From Aegilops tauschii subsp. strangulata (taxonomy: Eukaryota; Streptophyta; Magnoliopsida; Poales; Poaceae), in contig NC_053035.3 of assembly GCF_002575655.3 (NCBI RefSeq), positions 379,603,792-379,667,791 of the forward strand: 64,000 nt of DNA, read 5' to 3'. Every line of letters starts with the position of its first letter. Positions within the stretch are counted from its first letter, which is position 1. A model generated the notes under the pieces. That model was not told the origin of the DNA. It worked only from the letters and a program-made list of their open reading frames with translations, and made no database searches. The position numbers and the translations under genes were made by a program. This document shows positions 34,079-45,073 of this stretch, in pieces.

Positions 34079-34577
34079 CACACATAAGCGCGACATGTTG
34101 TTGGGCCAGGCCCAAAACGGTGCGCGGGCAGGCGGGGCGGTTTTTACCGTGGTAAGACTTTTCACGCGCGGCGCGTCCCACGACCCGCGCGCGCGGCGCG
34201 GCGTGGAGGGGCGTGCGTGACGTGGGCGGCATGCGTGGGGCGGTTCCCACACGCATGTGTCATATCACAGTAAAGAGGCGGCTCGCGCCTTCCCCGTAAA
34301 AAGAGGGAGGCGTGGTGGCGTGGCTCATTTACTGAGCGGGGCCGGGGCGCGGTCTTCAAGGCGTCCACTCCCCACGATCATGGGGTGGGGAGAGGTCGCT
34401 TCACCCGTCCCCTCAGTTCTGCACGTCCGCCACACGTCCTTCATGCGCCTGGGGTGGCAAGCGGTGGAGGCGCGAAACCGGGCCGTCGCTGGTTGGGGCA
34501 GCGGGTCGGTCCTGATTCCCTGCGCCTCCGGTGTCTGGATTGGTCGAGTGGGCGGCCGAGCCCCAACCCCGCCCCTT

Positions 34578-34583
34578 TATAAA
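34578..34583 (+). promoter_or_regulatory. TATA box of the element A B3-like gene
   Basis: TATAAA in CCCCTTTATAAAGAGGG, 80 bp before the ATG at 34663. In copy E the matching site is CCCTTTGTAAGAAGG (about 54079), so the TATA is lost there. Confidence 0.65.
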
Positions 34584-34662
34584 GAGGGGGGAAGGGGGGA
34601 TGGCATCCCGCATTCTTCCATCTTCTATCTCCTCCTGCTTCTGCTTCTTCCTCTCACCCGCC

Positions 34663-35373
34663 ATGGAGAAGGGGAATCCTAGTCCCTCGACGGTGGCGGC
34701 GAGGGTCGCCGCTCGACAGCGCGTCCCTCCTCCTCCTGAGCCCGCGGTGGTGGAACCGGCCGCGAGGGGAAGGGGGAGGGGGTGAGGCCGTGGGCGAGGC
34801 CGAGGCAGAGGCCGTAGCGCTCGGGGAAGAGGACGGGGCGGTGCGCCGGCCTTACCCCCGCCAATGATGCCCTTCCCGATGGAGGGCCACGTTGAAGACC
34901 AGCCTTGCAAGTTCTTCATCAGGCTGCGCCGGCCTCCGCGTCGTCGTTTTCGTCTCCCTGCCCCGTTTGCTCGGGTGATGGAGCGTGACCCGCCCCAGAC
35001 CCTCAGGTTGCACATGAGGGGCTGTGGGAACGGGGGCACGCGGGTCGACGTCGACTTCCCGGCTCCTCGGGTTATGTACCTCCGCCGTGGATGGAAGACG
35101 TTCGCCCGCATCCATAGCCTGACGGCAGGGCTCGTCCTCTACTTCAAATTAATGGAGGACGGCCTACTCTCCATCAAGGTCTTCGGAGAGTTTGGAACTC
35201 GCCTGAAATGCTGCGTGGAGAGCTCCTCTGATGGAGATTCCGACGATGGAAGCTCTAACTCGGAGTATGCGGGCACCGACGCCTTCATCGCGTATTGCCG
35301 GTCCTGCCGCCTCGTCTTCCAGCTCCTTTCCCGGCTACCGAGGTGTTCTCTTGGTGCTTTCTGCTGCTCGTAG
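34663..35373 (+). pseudogene. B3-like DNA-binding protein gene of element A, with an early stop and altered 3' end
   Basis: ATG 34663 opens a frame whose N-terminus matches copy E (54164-54808). A TGA at 34783-34785 falls in the Arg/Gly-rich arm; the same frame then continues through the whole domain core (FFIRLRRPPRRR, PAPFARVMERDPPQTLRL, YLRRGWKTFARIHSL, SIKVFG) to 35373. After SSSDGDSDDGSSNSE the product differs from copy E because about 230 bp are deleted, joining at a TCGGAGTA(T/C)GCGGGCACC block, so the acidic tail is cut and replaced. Runs opposite to gag-pol. Confidence 0.75.
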
Positions 35374-36305
35374 CTCGCCTAGGCGCCCCTTTTGCCCTCT
35401 CGCCTCCTTGACCTGCCTCCTGAGGTGAGGGACAAGAAAGGGATCACGGGCACCTTATCTCTTTTTTAATCTGTAAGCCTGCGGGCCTTGTTAAATTTAA
35501 AGCTTGTAATCCCCTTTGTTCATGTTTTTCATTTCGTACGAACTGTACCTGTATGGGATGTTTTTAATGAAAAAGGGATGCTTGCCGGGTTTTTCGTTCG
35601 TGGGTAAATCCCACGACAAGGAGTGAATCCTTGTTATTGTTTTAAGATAAATGTTTTTCGCCCGGCAACAAGCCTTGCCGTCCCCCACTCCACTCGACCG
35701 TTCTCGCACTCTTGGCGGAGGCAGGGATGAAGTGGGCTTTAGGCTCCTCGTTCTACCTCCTTGCCGCCGCGGCTACAACCCAATCCGGACCCAGGAAATA
35801 ATCCTGAGGTGTAGGAAAAAGGGGAGCACGGCAGCCTAGAGATAAAAACAAGGTTTCACATGCCCCAGTCCTGTTCCGAAATGCATGACAGAGGATAAAA
35901 GTCTTATCTGGGTCTGCAGCCCCCGGCAACCTCATCTTGACGTGGTTGGATCCTTGTGCTTGCAGCCCCCGGCAACTCTGGTTTGCCGGGGTCGGGACGC
36001 CGGTCCGTTTTCTTTCTTCCAAGCGGCCCGACAGAAGTGCTCATGTGCCCTGCGAACCAAAGGTGGACAGAAGAGAAACAGATAGACGCGCACTCGACCT
36101 CTAAGCTAGGGGTTAGTCGCTGCTGAGCACTATCAACCCTAACCAAGGAAGAGACTCGACCTAGCATGCATGCTATGACTTAGGGCGCCAGCGCTTCATT
36201 TATTTATGCTCAGGGTCTGCGCCTGGCTTTGTAGAAAGTGTCACATGCCTTGCCGGCAAAGCTTGTACAAAAGGTGGCTTGCTGGGAGGCCCAGCAAGAC
36301 GCGCC
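35374..36305. other. element A non-coding stretch between the B3-like gene and integrase
   Basis: No gene. Holds many TTGCCGG/CCGGCAA words (for example about 35583, 35663, 35922, 35967, 36252). GTAATCCCCTTTGTTCATG and GTATGGGATGTTTTTAATGA near 35505-35570 look like a 3' end region for the + strand gene, and are conserved in copy E near 55195-55260. Confidence 0.65.
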
Positions 36306-37406
36306 TTATGGGTAAAACTTACGAAGATGCTCGATGTTCCAGGAGTTGCTCACTGGGACGGCATCTTCGGTCTCCAAGCGGACCGCGCCGGGCCTGGTGA
36401 CTCGTATCACCCGATAAGGGCCTTCCCACTTTGGTGTCAACTTGTTGGAATTCTTGGTCGACTGAACGCGTCGAAGAACAAGGTCGCCTTCCTCAAAGCT
36501 TCGGGCATGAACCTTGTGGCTATGATAGCGGCGCAAGGCTTGCTGGTAGCGTGCCGCTCTCACAGCCACCCGAAGACGATCTTCCTCAAGGAGCATCGCG
36601 TCATCTTGGCGCAACGGCTCTTGCTCAAGCTCATCATAAGCGAGCACTTGAGGTGACCCGTATATGAGTTCCGTGGGGAGAACTGCTTCTGCCCCGTATA
36701 CCAGGGCAAAAGGTGTCTGGCCGGTGGCTCGATTTGGCGTCGTCCTGATTGACCAAAGAACCGCCGGCAACTCATCAATCCAGCGCCTTCCACTCTTGTG
36801 CAGCTTGTCAAAGGTCTTCGTTCTCAGGCCTCGCAACACTTCAGCATTTGCCCTCTCCGCTTGGCCGTTGCTCGGTGGGTGTGCCACGGAAGCAAAACAG
36901 ACCTTGCTACCGAGGTCTTCAATGTATTGCATGAAGACGTGGCTTGTGAACTGCGTGTTGTTGTCGGTGATGACTCTGTTTGGCACACCAAAACGGCAGA
37001 CCAGTCCCTTGAAGAACTTGACGGCTGACTGAGCAGTCACCTTTCTCACTGCTTCCACTTCCGGCCACTTTGTGAACTTGTCGATTGCAACGTACAAGTA
37101 CTCAAAGCCCCCGACAGCGCGGGGGAAAGGGCCTAGTATATCGAGCCCCCAGACCGAGAATGGCCAGGAGAGAGGGATTGTTTGAAGGGCTTGAGTTGGT
37201 TGATGAAGCTTCTTTGAATGGAACTGGCACGCCTCACACTTGGTTACTAGTGCCGTTGCATCCTGGAGGGCGGTGGGCCAGAAGAAACCTTGCCGGAACG
37301 CCTTCCCGGCAAGGGCCCTCATCCCTATGTGGGAGCCACATATGCCTCCATGTATCTCTGCCAACAGCTCCAGTCCTTCCTCCCGGGGGATGCACTTCAA
37401 TTTCAC
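36306..37406 (-). pseudogene. pol: element A integrase
   Basis: 366 codons. Zinc finger (HGGICGSHIG, KCEACQFHS), then LDILGPFPRAVGG, ITDNNTQFTS and SNGQAERANAEVLRG, so D, D and E are kept. C-terminal HKVHARSFEEGDLVLRRV and a GPYRVIRV block end the protein; no chromodomain. A 1-nt loss near 37466 relative to copy E shifts it out of frame with the RNase H part. Confidence 0.9.
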
Positions 37407-37468
37407 ACCGTTTGGCCTTCTCCTGTATAGGACGTCATCGATGAACTGGTATAGGGCGGACCGACGGG

Positions 37469-38170
37469 CTACTTTTCTGCTTCTTCCTGCTCCTCAGGAA
37501 GCTCCCCTGTTTGGAGGAATTGGACGGTGTGTTGTGCCCATGCCGGAGCCTGGGGCTCGACGGCAAGGGCCAAAGGCATTTCTTCCGCCGTGGGAGCGGC
37601 TGTCTCTACGGCCAGGGTTTGACGCCCTGCCGAAGCCAGTTGCTCTTGGGCAGGCTCAGCGTCCGCGGCAACACCCTTGCCGGCGGCCCCAGGGGGCTCG
37701 GTAGGAAAGTACTTGCCGGGACCTGACATCCTCCGCTTGTTCTGCCCTGCTGATGGTTCGACGGATGGTTGAGTTAGCCGGAGCAAAAAGGTACCCGGTT
37801 CCATAGGTAGCTTGAATGCGGCACGCTTTGACAGGTAATCGGCGATGTCGTTCTCCGCTCGGGGGATGTGCTCCTCTTGGATACCGTCAAAGCGTTCCTC
37901 CGGCTTCCTCACCTCATCTACGTAAGCTTCCATCAATGTGCTCTGATAATCCTTGTTGACCTGTCTGACAACGAGCTGCGAGTCACCCCTGACGATGAGC
38001 TTCTTAACCCCGAGGTCTGCCGCGATCCTGAGACCGGCAAGCAATCCCTCGTACTCAGTAGTGTTGTTGGTGGACATCTCCCTAGGGAAGTGCATCTGGA
38101 TCACGTACTTGAGGTGCTCTCCGGTGGGTGCGACGAGCAGCACACCGGCACCGGCGCCTTGCAGCGAGAA
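37469..38170 (-). pseudogene. pol: element A archaeal-type RNase H and linker
   Basis: Contains QGAGAGVLLVAPTGEHLKYV, TNNTTEYEGLLAGLRIA, VRGDSQLVVRQVNKDY and AENDIADYLSKRAAF, the second RNase H of Tat elements. A Pro/Ala/Glu-rich linker leads to integrase. Compared with copy E a 4-nt insertion (CAGC, near 38170) breaks the frame from RT just after MYFDGA. Confidence 0.88.
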
Positions 38171-39659
38171 AGCTGGCCCCATCAAAGTACATGATCCAGT
38201 CACGGTCTGCTTCTTTGCCGGGGAGAGTGGTCTCCTGGATTTCTTCGTCAGGCGTCGAGGTCCATTCTGTAATGAACTCCGCCAAGACTCTGCTCTGAAT
38301 TGTCGAGGTACTTTCAAACCTTAAACCAAAGCTTGACAACTCCAAGGCCCATTCCACAATCCTTCCAGTCGCATCTGGGTTGTGCAGTATCCGTTGCAAT
38401 GGGAGGCGGGTGACGACAGTGATCTCGTGGGCTTGGAAGTAATGACGCAGCGTCCTTGAGGCCATAAGGAGGCCGAAGAGCAGTTTCTGCACACCGGAGT
38501 ACCTCGATCTAGCTCCCTTCAAGAGGGAGCTAACAAAGTAAATCGGGTGCTGCATCATCTTCTTCTTCTGCACCACCTCACTTGACTGCACGGGCACCGC
38601 CTCGGGGGCATCAGACTCTGCCGGGGACCTCGCCTTGCCGGCACCAGGCCCTGCCGGGGGAATCTTGGGCTTGTCATCCGCTGGTTCTGCCGCCGTCACT
38701 GCCTCCTCATTGACCTCCCTCTGTGCCACCAGCGCGGCGCTGACCACTTGATTCGTCGCCGCCAGATACAGCAGAAACGGCTCTTGTGGTTTAGGCGCAA
38801 CCAGTATTGGCGTGGAGGAAAGGTATTTCTTCAGGTCCTGCAATGCTGCCTCGGCTTCTGGGGTCCATTCCATTGGGCATGCCTTCTTCAAGATTTTGAA
38901 GAAAGGAAGGCCGCGCTCGGCGGACTTGGAGATGAATCGGCTCATGGCGGCAACGCAGCCGGTGAGCCGATGCACATCCTTGATCCGCTTAGGCGCCTCA
39001 ATCTGCTCAATAGCCTTGATCTTGTCTGGGTTTGCCTCGATCCCGCGCTGCGACACAAAGAACCCGAGAAGCTTGCCGGATGGAACGCCGAAGACACACT
39101 TCTCAGGGTTCAGCTTGAGGTTGATCTTGCGCATGTTGGTAAACGTCTCTTCCAGATCTTGCACAAGAGTTGGCCCGTCCTTGGTTTTGACCACTATGTC
39201 AACCTTGTATGCCTCCATATTTCTATGGAGCTGAGGTTCAAAACCAATTTGGACTGCTCTTGCGAATGTTGAACCAGCACTCTTCAACCCGAAAGGCATC
39301 CATAAAAAGCAATACGTACCACATGGGGTGATGAATGCTGTCTTCTCTTCATCCTCTCTTGTCATGAAGATCTGGTGGTAGACTGAGTAGGCGTCCAGGA
39401 ATGATAACAGATCACACCCGGCTGTGGAGTCAACAATCTGGTCGATGCGCGGCAACGGGAAGGGGTCCTTAGGACAAGCCTTGTTGATATCTGTGTAATC
39501 AATACACAGCCTCCACTTCCCATTCGCCTTGCGCACCACTACCGGATTGGCCAACCACGTCGGGTGGAGCACTCCTCTCACCAAACCTGCCGCTTCCAAC
39601 TTCCTGATCTCTTCTGTGATGAACTCCTGCCTCTCCAGAGCCTGCTTTCTGACCTTCTA
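38171..39659 (-). pseudogene. pol: element A reverse transcriptase and gypsy-type RNase H
   Basis: LHPTWLANPVVVRKANGKWR, CIDYTDINKACPKDPFPLPR, SFLDAYSVYHQIFM and CFLWMPFGLKSAGSTFARA. The catalytic box reads YKVDIVVKT where copy E has YMDDIVVKT, so the first catalytic Asp of the usual YxDD pair is altered to Val here. Gypsy RNase H follows (CPMEWTPEAEAALQDLKKYL). The upstream end is a TAG at about 39657-39659 where copy E has CAG. Confidence 0.9.
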
Positions 39660-40659
39660 TTTGACGGGCCGCGCATGGGGGCAGATAGCTAGGTGGTGCT
39701 CAATCACCTCCCTGGGAACACCGGGGATGTCGGATGCTTGCCATGCAAACACGTCGACATTCGCCCGCAGGAAGGTGACGAGCGCGCCTTCCTATTTGCT
39801 GTCGAGGGTGGAGCCTATGGTGAAAGCCCCTCCCGTGCCACCCTCCTTGACGGGCACCTTCTTGGTCTGTGGCGGCTCGGCCGTGGATCTCTTGCTCTTG
39901 TCGGTAGAGCTCGCTGGCACGTCCTCGACGGTAACACAACACTCCAAGGAGGTGCGCTTGCTGGAGTGGGTGTGAGAGGTCTTGTCGGGCTTCTTTTTTT
40001 CCTCCCGAGCCTTCAGTGGCAGGAGCAGGTGCCTTGACGGCAGCTGCTGCAACTGCTTCCTGGTAGAGTTGGTCGGCGCAGATCAGCGCGTCCTTCTTGT
40101 CGGAGGGGACGGAGATGATGGTCAACGACCCGGGCATCTTTAGCATGTTGTAGGCGTAGTGTGACGCCGCCATGAACTAGGCTAGTGCCGGGAGGCCGAG
40201 GATCCCGTTGTAGGGCAATGGGATCTCGGCCACGTCGAAGACGATCCTCTCCGTCCTATAGTTCAACTCTCCTCCAAATGTCACGGGCAGTGTGACCTTT
40301 CCCTTCGGCTGGCTCCTCCCCGGATTGACCCCTTGAAACGTGCCCGTTTCCTCGAGGTCTCCATCAGGGATTTGCAACTTTTTGATCACGACACGCGAGA
40401 TCAGGTTCAGGCCGGCCCCGCCGTCAACCAACATCTTGTTCACCCTGAGGTTGCGTATCGTTGGTGAGACCAACAATGGCAAACACCCGACCACGGTAGT
40501 GCGGTCAGGGTGGTCCTCGGCGTCAAAGATGAGGGGCGTGCTGGACCACTTGAGCGGCTTCTGTGCGTCGAACGACGGCTCTGCTGCTGTAATCTCACGC
40601 GCCCACTGCTTGAGCTGGCGGTGAGAGGTATGCAGCGAGGCGCCGCCATCGACGCACAT
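39660..40659 (-). pseudogene. pol: element A protease and protease-RT linker
   Basis: Protease site MLVDGGAGLNLIS and PYNGILGLPALA; TAG at 40177-40179 (copy E has AAG there). The linker after the protease is in a shifted frame, and a TAG at 39792-39794 marks the entry to RT (context AAA TAG GAA GGC on the - strand). Confidence 0.85.
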
Positions 40660-42712
40660 GGCCTCCGTAGCCTTCTGGAACCCTTGCTCACCAGACTCGT
40701 CGTCCTCGTCGTGATCATCGTCTTCTTGTTTCTTGTCGCGGCCCCGGGCGGGCCTCTCTTGCTAGTTGTCCTTGCCGGGGCGGCCTCCTTGGCCGCCACG
40801 CTTCTTGCCGGATCCTTTTGCACCGTCCTAGTCCTTCTCCTTGTCCCGCCTCTCGTACTCAGCCTTTTGCTTCTCTGCAAGCAGCTCGATTTGCTGGCAG
40901 TTCTGGAGGTCGTGGCCCTTGGTGCGGTGGATCTTGCAGTATTACTTGCCGGAGCTTCCTGGCTTGTCGGTAGCCGCCGAGGCCCGGCAGGCGGCGCACC
41001 CGGCAATCTCCTTGCCGGGGGCGTCTGCCTTGACGTTCTTGCCGGCACCGGTGTTGTCAGATCCCTCAACGGCAAGCACGGCTTTGCCTTTGCGTTTCTT
41101 GTTGCGACGTCGGCCCTTCTTCGTCGGGGTAGCGGCGTCTTCATCGGTAGAGTCGGTTTCCGCGCTGGCGTCTTTGCCGGGGTACTTCCTTCCCTCTTCA
41201 GCCAGGGCGCACCTATCGGCCAGAACGTAGAGCTCGGCCACATCCTTAACTTTGGTCACCGCCAGCTCTTCGCGCATCTTGTGATTGCGCACGTTCTGGT
41301 GGAACGCGCTAATCACAACAGCGGGATGAACGTCGGGGATGTTGTACTGCACCCGGCTGAATCTCTGGATGGACTTGCGCAGGGTCTCCCCTTCCTTCTG
41401 GGGAATGATATGCAGATCACTGGCCTGGCCATGAGCTTAGTGGCCTCCTGTGAAGGCGCCAACGAACTCATGGCACAGATCCAACCAAGAAGAAATGGAA
41501 TCCACCGGCAAGTGCATCAACCAAGACATCACATTGGGCTTCAGCGCCAGCGGGAAATAGTTGGCAAGCACCTTGTCATCGTGAGCCCCAGTAGCCTACA
41601 TCGCGATGGTGTAGATGCTGAGGAACTCGGACGAATGGGTCTTGCCAGTGTACTTCTCGCCGACGTCGGGCTTGAACGTGCGGTGGGACGGCCACTGGAA
41701 CTGCCGCAGCTCACGGGTAAAGGCCGGGCAGCCCACCTCGTAAGGTAGGCCGCTGGAGCCCCTTGGTGCCGGGTGGTCCATAGCAGGTCCCGCCCGCTTG
41801 TCCGACTGGCGGCGCGTTTCGCGCCGACGCTCGACGGTGGTTCGAGCGTCTTCGTGAGCTCGTTCCCGAAGGACCTGGCGCTGGTCGTAGAGGGTCCGCG
41901 GGTCGGACGACGCTATGGAGATGTTATCACAAGCGTCGTCACGACGGGCCGACGCCCGCGGCGGCTGGCGAGGAGGAGGAGAGTTCACCGTGGCCGCAGC
42001 TCCCCCGGTCCTCCCAGCGCCAGCATGTGGTGGCTTGGTGGAGCGCCGACCTGAGGGCCCCGCCGGTCGCGGATCGTCTTTGTTGGCGACAGCGACGAGG
42101 CTCCGGATGGTGGCCCTCCACTCGTCGAGCTTCTCCGCAGCCAGAGGGAAGTCGAGGAGCAGCTGTGCGTGCGCCAAAGCTTCTGCTGGTGTGGGCGGTG
42201 GCGACAGCTGCGTAGAGCGCGGCGCGCTTCGACTTCTATGTTAGAAGGAGCTCCGTTACGACCCAGTGGCTGCGTGCCATTTTTGCCGGCGCTTCGGCGA
42301 GCGTGCTGAAGCCCTTCATCTTGCGGATGACGCACAGGGCTCCGGTGCCCAGGGTCACCAACGTGGTGACGCTGCTCGGCGCGCACACCATGGGAAGAAC
42401 GCATGGTGGTCGCCGGTGTGGGCGTCCTGGAGGTCGCTGCACCGCCCAGAGGTGGCACAACGGCACCCCTGGAGGGCCCCGCGCCACCTGCAGGGGGGGC
42501 CCAACTCCGTCTTGGGATCCGGCGACGTGTAGCCGATCGTCTGGTGCGCGAACGACGCCGCTCGCCAGGCTCCGAGTGCCTGGGCGATGCTGGTGCTCGC
42601 GGGCCGCGGCCTGTGTCCTGTCTGCGACCGGTCCACTGCTCGTCCGCTCCGGCACGGGCCATTCAGCTCCCAACGAGCCGACCGCCGTGACCGTCATCTT
42701 CTTAGGAGCCAT
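40660..42712 (-). pseudogene. gag: element A Gag, broken
   Basis: ATG at 42712 (MAPKKMTVTAVGSLG), shared with copy E at 62385. The Gag core is seen in pieces: PDVGEKYTGKTHSSEFLSIY near 41650, then the stretch around 41200-41590 (LYVLADRCALAEEGRKYPGK), then the knuckle-like YCKIHRTKGHD near 40930. At least four stops correspond to Gln codons in copy E (about 40772, 40829, 40946, 41596), plus frameshifts. Confidence 0.82.
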
Positions 42713-42764
42713 CGCGACGAAGAACTGCTAGGCTAGCTACTAGACCGGATTCTCAGAATTGCGC

Positions 42765-42782
42765 CCCCTACCTGGCGCGCCA
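42765..42782 (-). other. element A primer binding site
   Basis: On the - strand TGGCGCGCCAGGTAGGGG starts 4 bases inside the 5' LTR end. Identical in copy E. Confidence 0.7.
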
Positions 42783-42786
42783 AAGA

Positions 42787-43933
42787 TGTCGGTGTGGAAC
42801 GACACCTATCGGATCACAAGAATCCCTACTATGGTTGCCGGGGCGCGGGATTGCGAGAAGAGCAGGGCTAGTAGACAGCACAAGGATCGTTTCCCAGGTT
42901 CAGGCCGCGAGGATGCATAAAACCCTAGTCCTGCTTTGGTGGGTGTATTTCAGAGAGTTCTTGAGCTCTCGAACTAGCTGTGGTCAGTGTGTGGTTCGAA
43001 AGAGCCGAATCCTTCTCCAGTACGCCATGGGCCTCCTTTTATAGTTGGGAGGGGCTGCCACAGTGACACACAGGAGGTGGAAAGGCGTACAGTGCCCTGA
43101 GCTTATCGCTCGTATTACAGGACAAGACGCATTTAATGCGTAGCTTAGGTGTCCTCTTGCTTTATTGGGGGCGGGGGCGAGGCCCGTCCTGTCCGTCGCC
43201 GCTCCTCCTCACTTTGACACGCGCCCTGGCCAGCGATGCGTGCGGTTCCATGTAGGCAGGCAGGCAGCTGAGGTGGCGCAGTGGCGGAGCCTTCACGAAG
43301 ATTTGCATGCCGCCATGCAGGCGCTCGATGAGTTGGCCTGGGAGCTGCATGTTGCCACGCAGGTGCCCGCCCAGCTGGTTGGGCTGGCAGCTGCATGTGA
43401 ACGGTGGTGGAAGCTTGGTTGGCGTGGGCCTGGCGGTGACCCTGCTGGCGTCCTTGGCGAGGGCCCTGCCGGGTGGCCCGGCAAGTGTCTTGCCGTGGCG
43501 CGCTGTCGTCCCTGGCAAGGGCCTTGCCGGGGGTCTGGTGACCTTCCTCGGCAAGGATCTTGCCAAGAATCGTCGTCTTCGAATCCTTATCTGATCTTGA
43601 ATATGTCTTCACAAAGAATTGCATGCCACCACTGAGGTGCCTTCCCGAGCCCTGGCCCCACGTCGATGATGGCGTTGGGGACCGTGGGCTCAAGGGTAGC
43701 TCGCTCTGTTGGTGTGGGGCGAGCTGCCCCGGCAAGGGTCTTGCCGGGGGAACCTGCTTCGTCCCTCTGCTCTTCATGGTCTTGGCCTTGGCATTGCTCT
43801 GATTTATCTTGGGCTTCGGTCTTACCTTGGCTCACCTCCCCTGTCGTGCTTGGCGTGACCGTAGGTGAGGCTCCGACTGTTCGTGCACAGGTATATGGGT
43901 ACAAAAATGCACCCCTCTTTTTGTACACCGACA
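42787..43933 (-). repeat. element A 5' LTR
   Basis: 1147 bp, high identity to 32888-34059; followed by the TSD GAGTG at 43934-43938. Confidence 0.95.
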
Positions 43934-43938
43934 GAGTG

Positions 43939-44159
43939 CTATCAAGATTGCTCATAACCTAGTTCAGCACTCGAAGACAAAGCACATTCAGATTCGTCAT
44001 CATTTTCTTCGTGATCATGTGTTGAAGGGCGACATCTCTATTGAGCATGTGAAGACTGAAGAACAGCTGGCCGATATCTTCACAAAGCCCTTGGATGAGA
44101 AGAGATTTAGCAAGTTGTGGTGTGAGCTATATATCCTAGAATCTTCGAATGTCCTTTGA
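43939..44159 (+). pseudogene. pol: copia RNase H, C-terminal end
   Basis: Continues from 32887 in phase after removal of element A: IKIAHNLVQHSKTKHIQIRH, HVKTEEQLADIFTKPLDEKR, the usual copia RNase H end. Closes with TGA at about 44157-44159. No stop in this piece. Confidence 0.9.
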
Positions 44160-45073
44160 AAAGGACACACATCCTAACACTTATGCAAAATTGATGACTT
44201 AGATGTGCAACACACGAAGAAATGTTTTTCTTCAATCAATGAAGACTAACACTCTAAGTGTGAAGAAATTAACGAAGAATTTGATTCTCAGAGCCCTACG
44301 ACAATTGTACGCGATGTCTGAAATCATCATTCTTATACGGTGGGTTACGCCACCACCAAAAGTTGAAAATCTTCAATTTGAGTTTTTCTTCATTTTTGAA
44401 ATTCCTCAATTGTTCAATTTCTTCAACTTTCAAATGTCTTCACTCTTTCCGTTGTTGTTTTTCATTGTTCCCTTGCTCCCTTCCTCACTTTGTTTTTACT
44501 CCGCTCGACCTCGCTCCCTCGCTCGAGCTCTCAAAACCTAGCGCCGCTGCTACTTCCATCGTCGCCGATGAGGAAGAGCTTTACTGCCTCGACCTCGTCA
44601 CTGTCGTACTCGCGCCGGCCGCGGATTTCTTCACTCCGCCGCCGCCGTAGCTGTCTTCCTCTGCCAAGTTAGGGTGTGGAAGATACGAACTGACGAACTT
44701 CTAAATCTACACCTCACAGTTCGTCGTGTTCTTCGTCAAGGGTAATTAAAAGTTGCTTTTACTGCCCTCGTTGATTCTGATGTTTTCTACAAAATCTTCA
44801 AAAGGTGTTTATTCTTCAAGTCGTCACACACTAAACACCTCACTCAACATCTGTTCTTGATCTGTTTCCCTAAGCAACATTTTTCTTCAAGATTCCTCAA
44901 TTATGTGGATCTTCAATCTGTACAACTCTGGAACCTAAGACAAAGAACGCTTAGTGAAATTCCTCAAGAATCATCTGGTCAAATTCCTCAAACTTGTTCT
45001 TTTTGCAAAAACTTCTAAGAACGCATATGACCTCTCCAAATTCTTCACAACTATATTCTGTTCACAGGTACAC
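44160..45073 (+). other. copia spacer between pol and the 3' accessory ORF
   Basis: No gene. Contains several ATTCCTCA/ATTCTTCA words (for example about 44401, 44891, 44959, 44980) and a GC-rich coding-like piece near 44500-44650 with no clear product. Confidence 0.6.

Larger units (their letters stand above)
32888..43933 (-). mobile_element. element A: Tat-lineage gypsy retrotransposon with an oppositely oriented B3-like gene
   Basis: LTRs 32888-34059 (3') and 42787-43933 (5') start TGTCGGTG and end CACCGACA; TSD GAGTG (32883-32887 and 43934-43938). The - strand carries gag, protease, RT, gypsy RNase H, archaeal-type RNase H and integrase; the + strand carries a B3-like gene next to the 3' LTR. 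The element is 11046 bp. A second copy (E) lies at 53072-63540. I do not recognise the family name. Confidence 0.95.

Noticed and set aside
40510..41748. 412-codon + strand frame opposite to element A gag
   Set aside because: It mirrors gag codon use on the other strand; Leu/Val/Ala-rich product with no motif. The matching frame in E (60451-61290) is shorter and altered.
32888..43933. TGTCGGTG...CACCGACA as terminal inverted repeats of a DNA transposon
   Set aside because: The ends belong to direct LTRs of over 1.1 kb with PBS, PPT, gag-pol and a 5-bp TSD, so it is an LTR retrotransposon.
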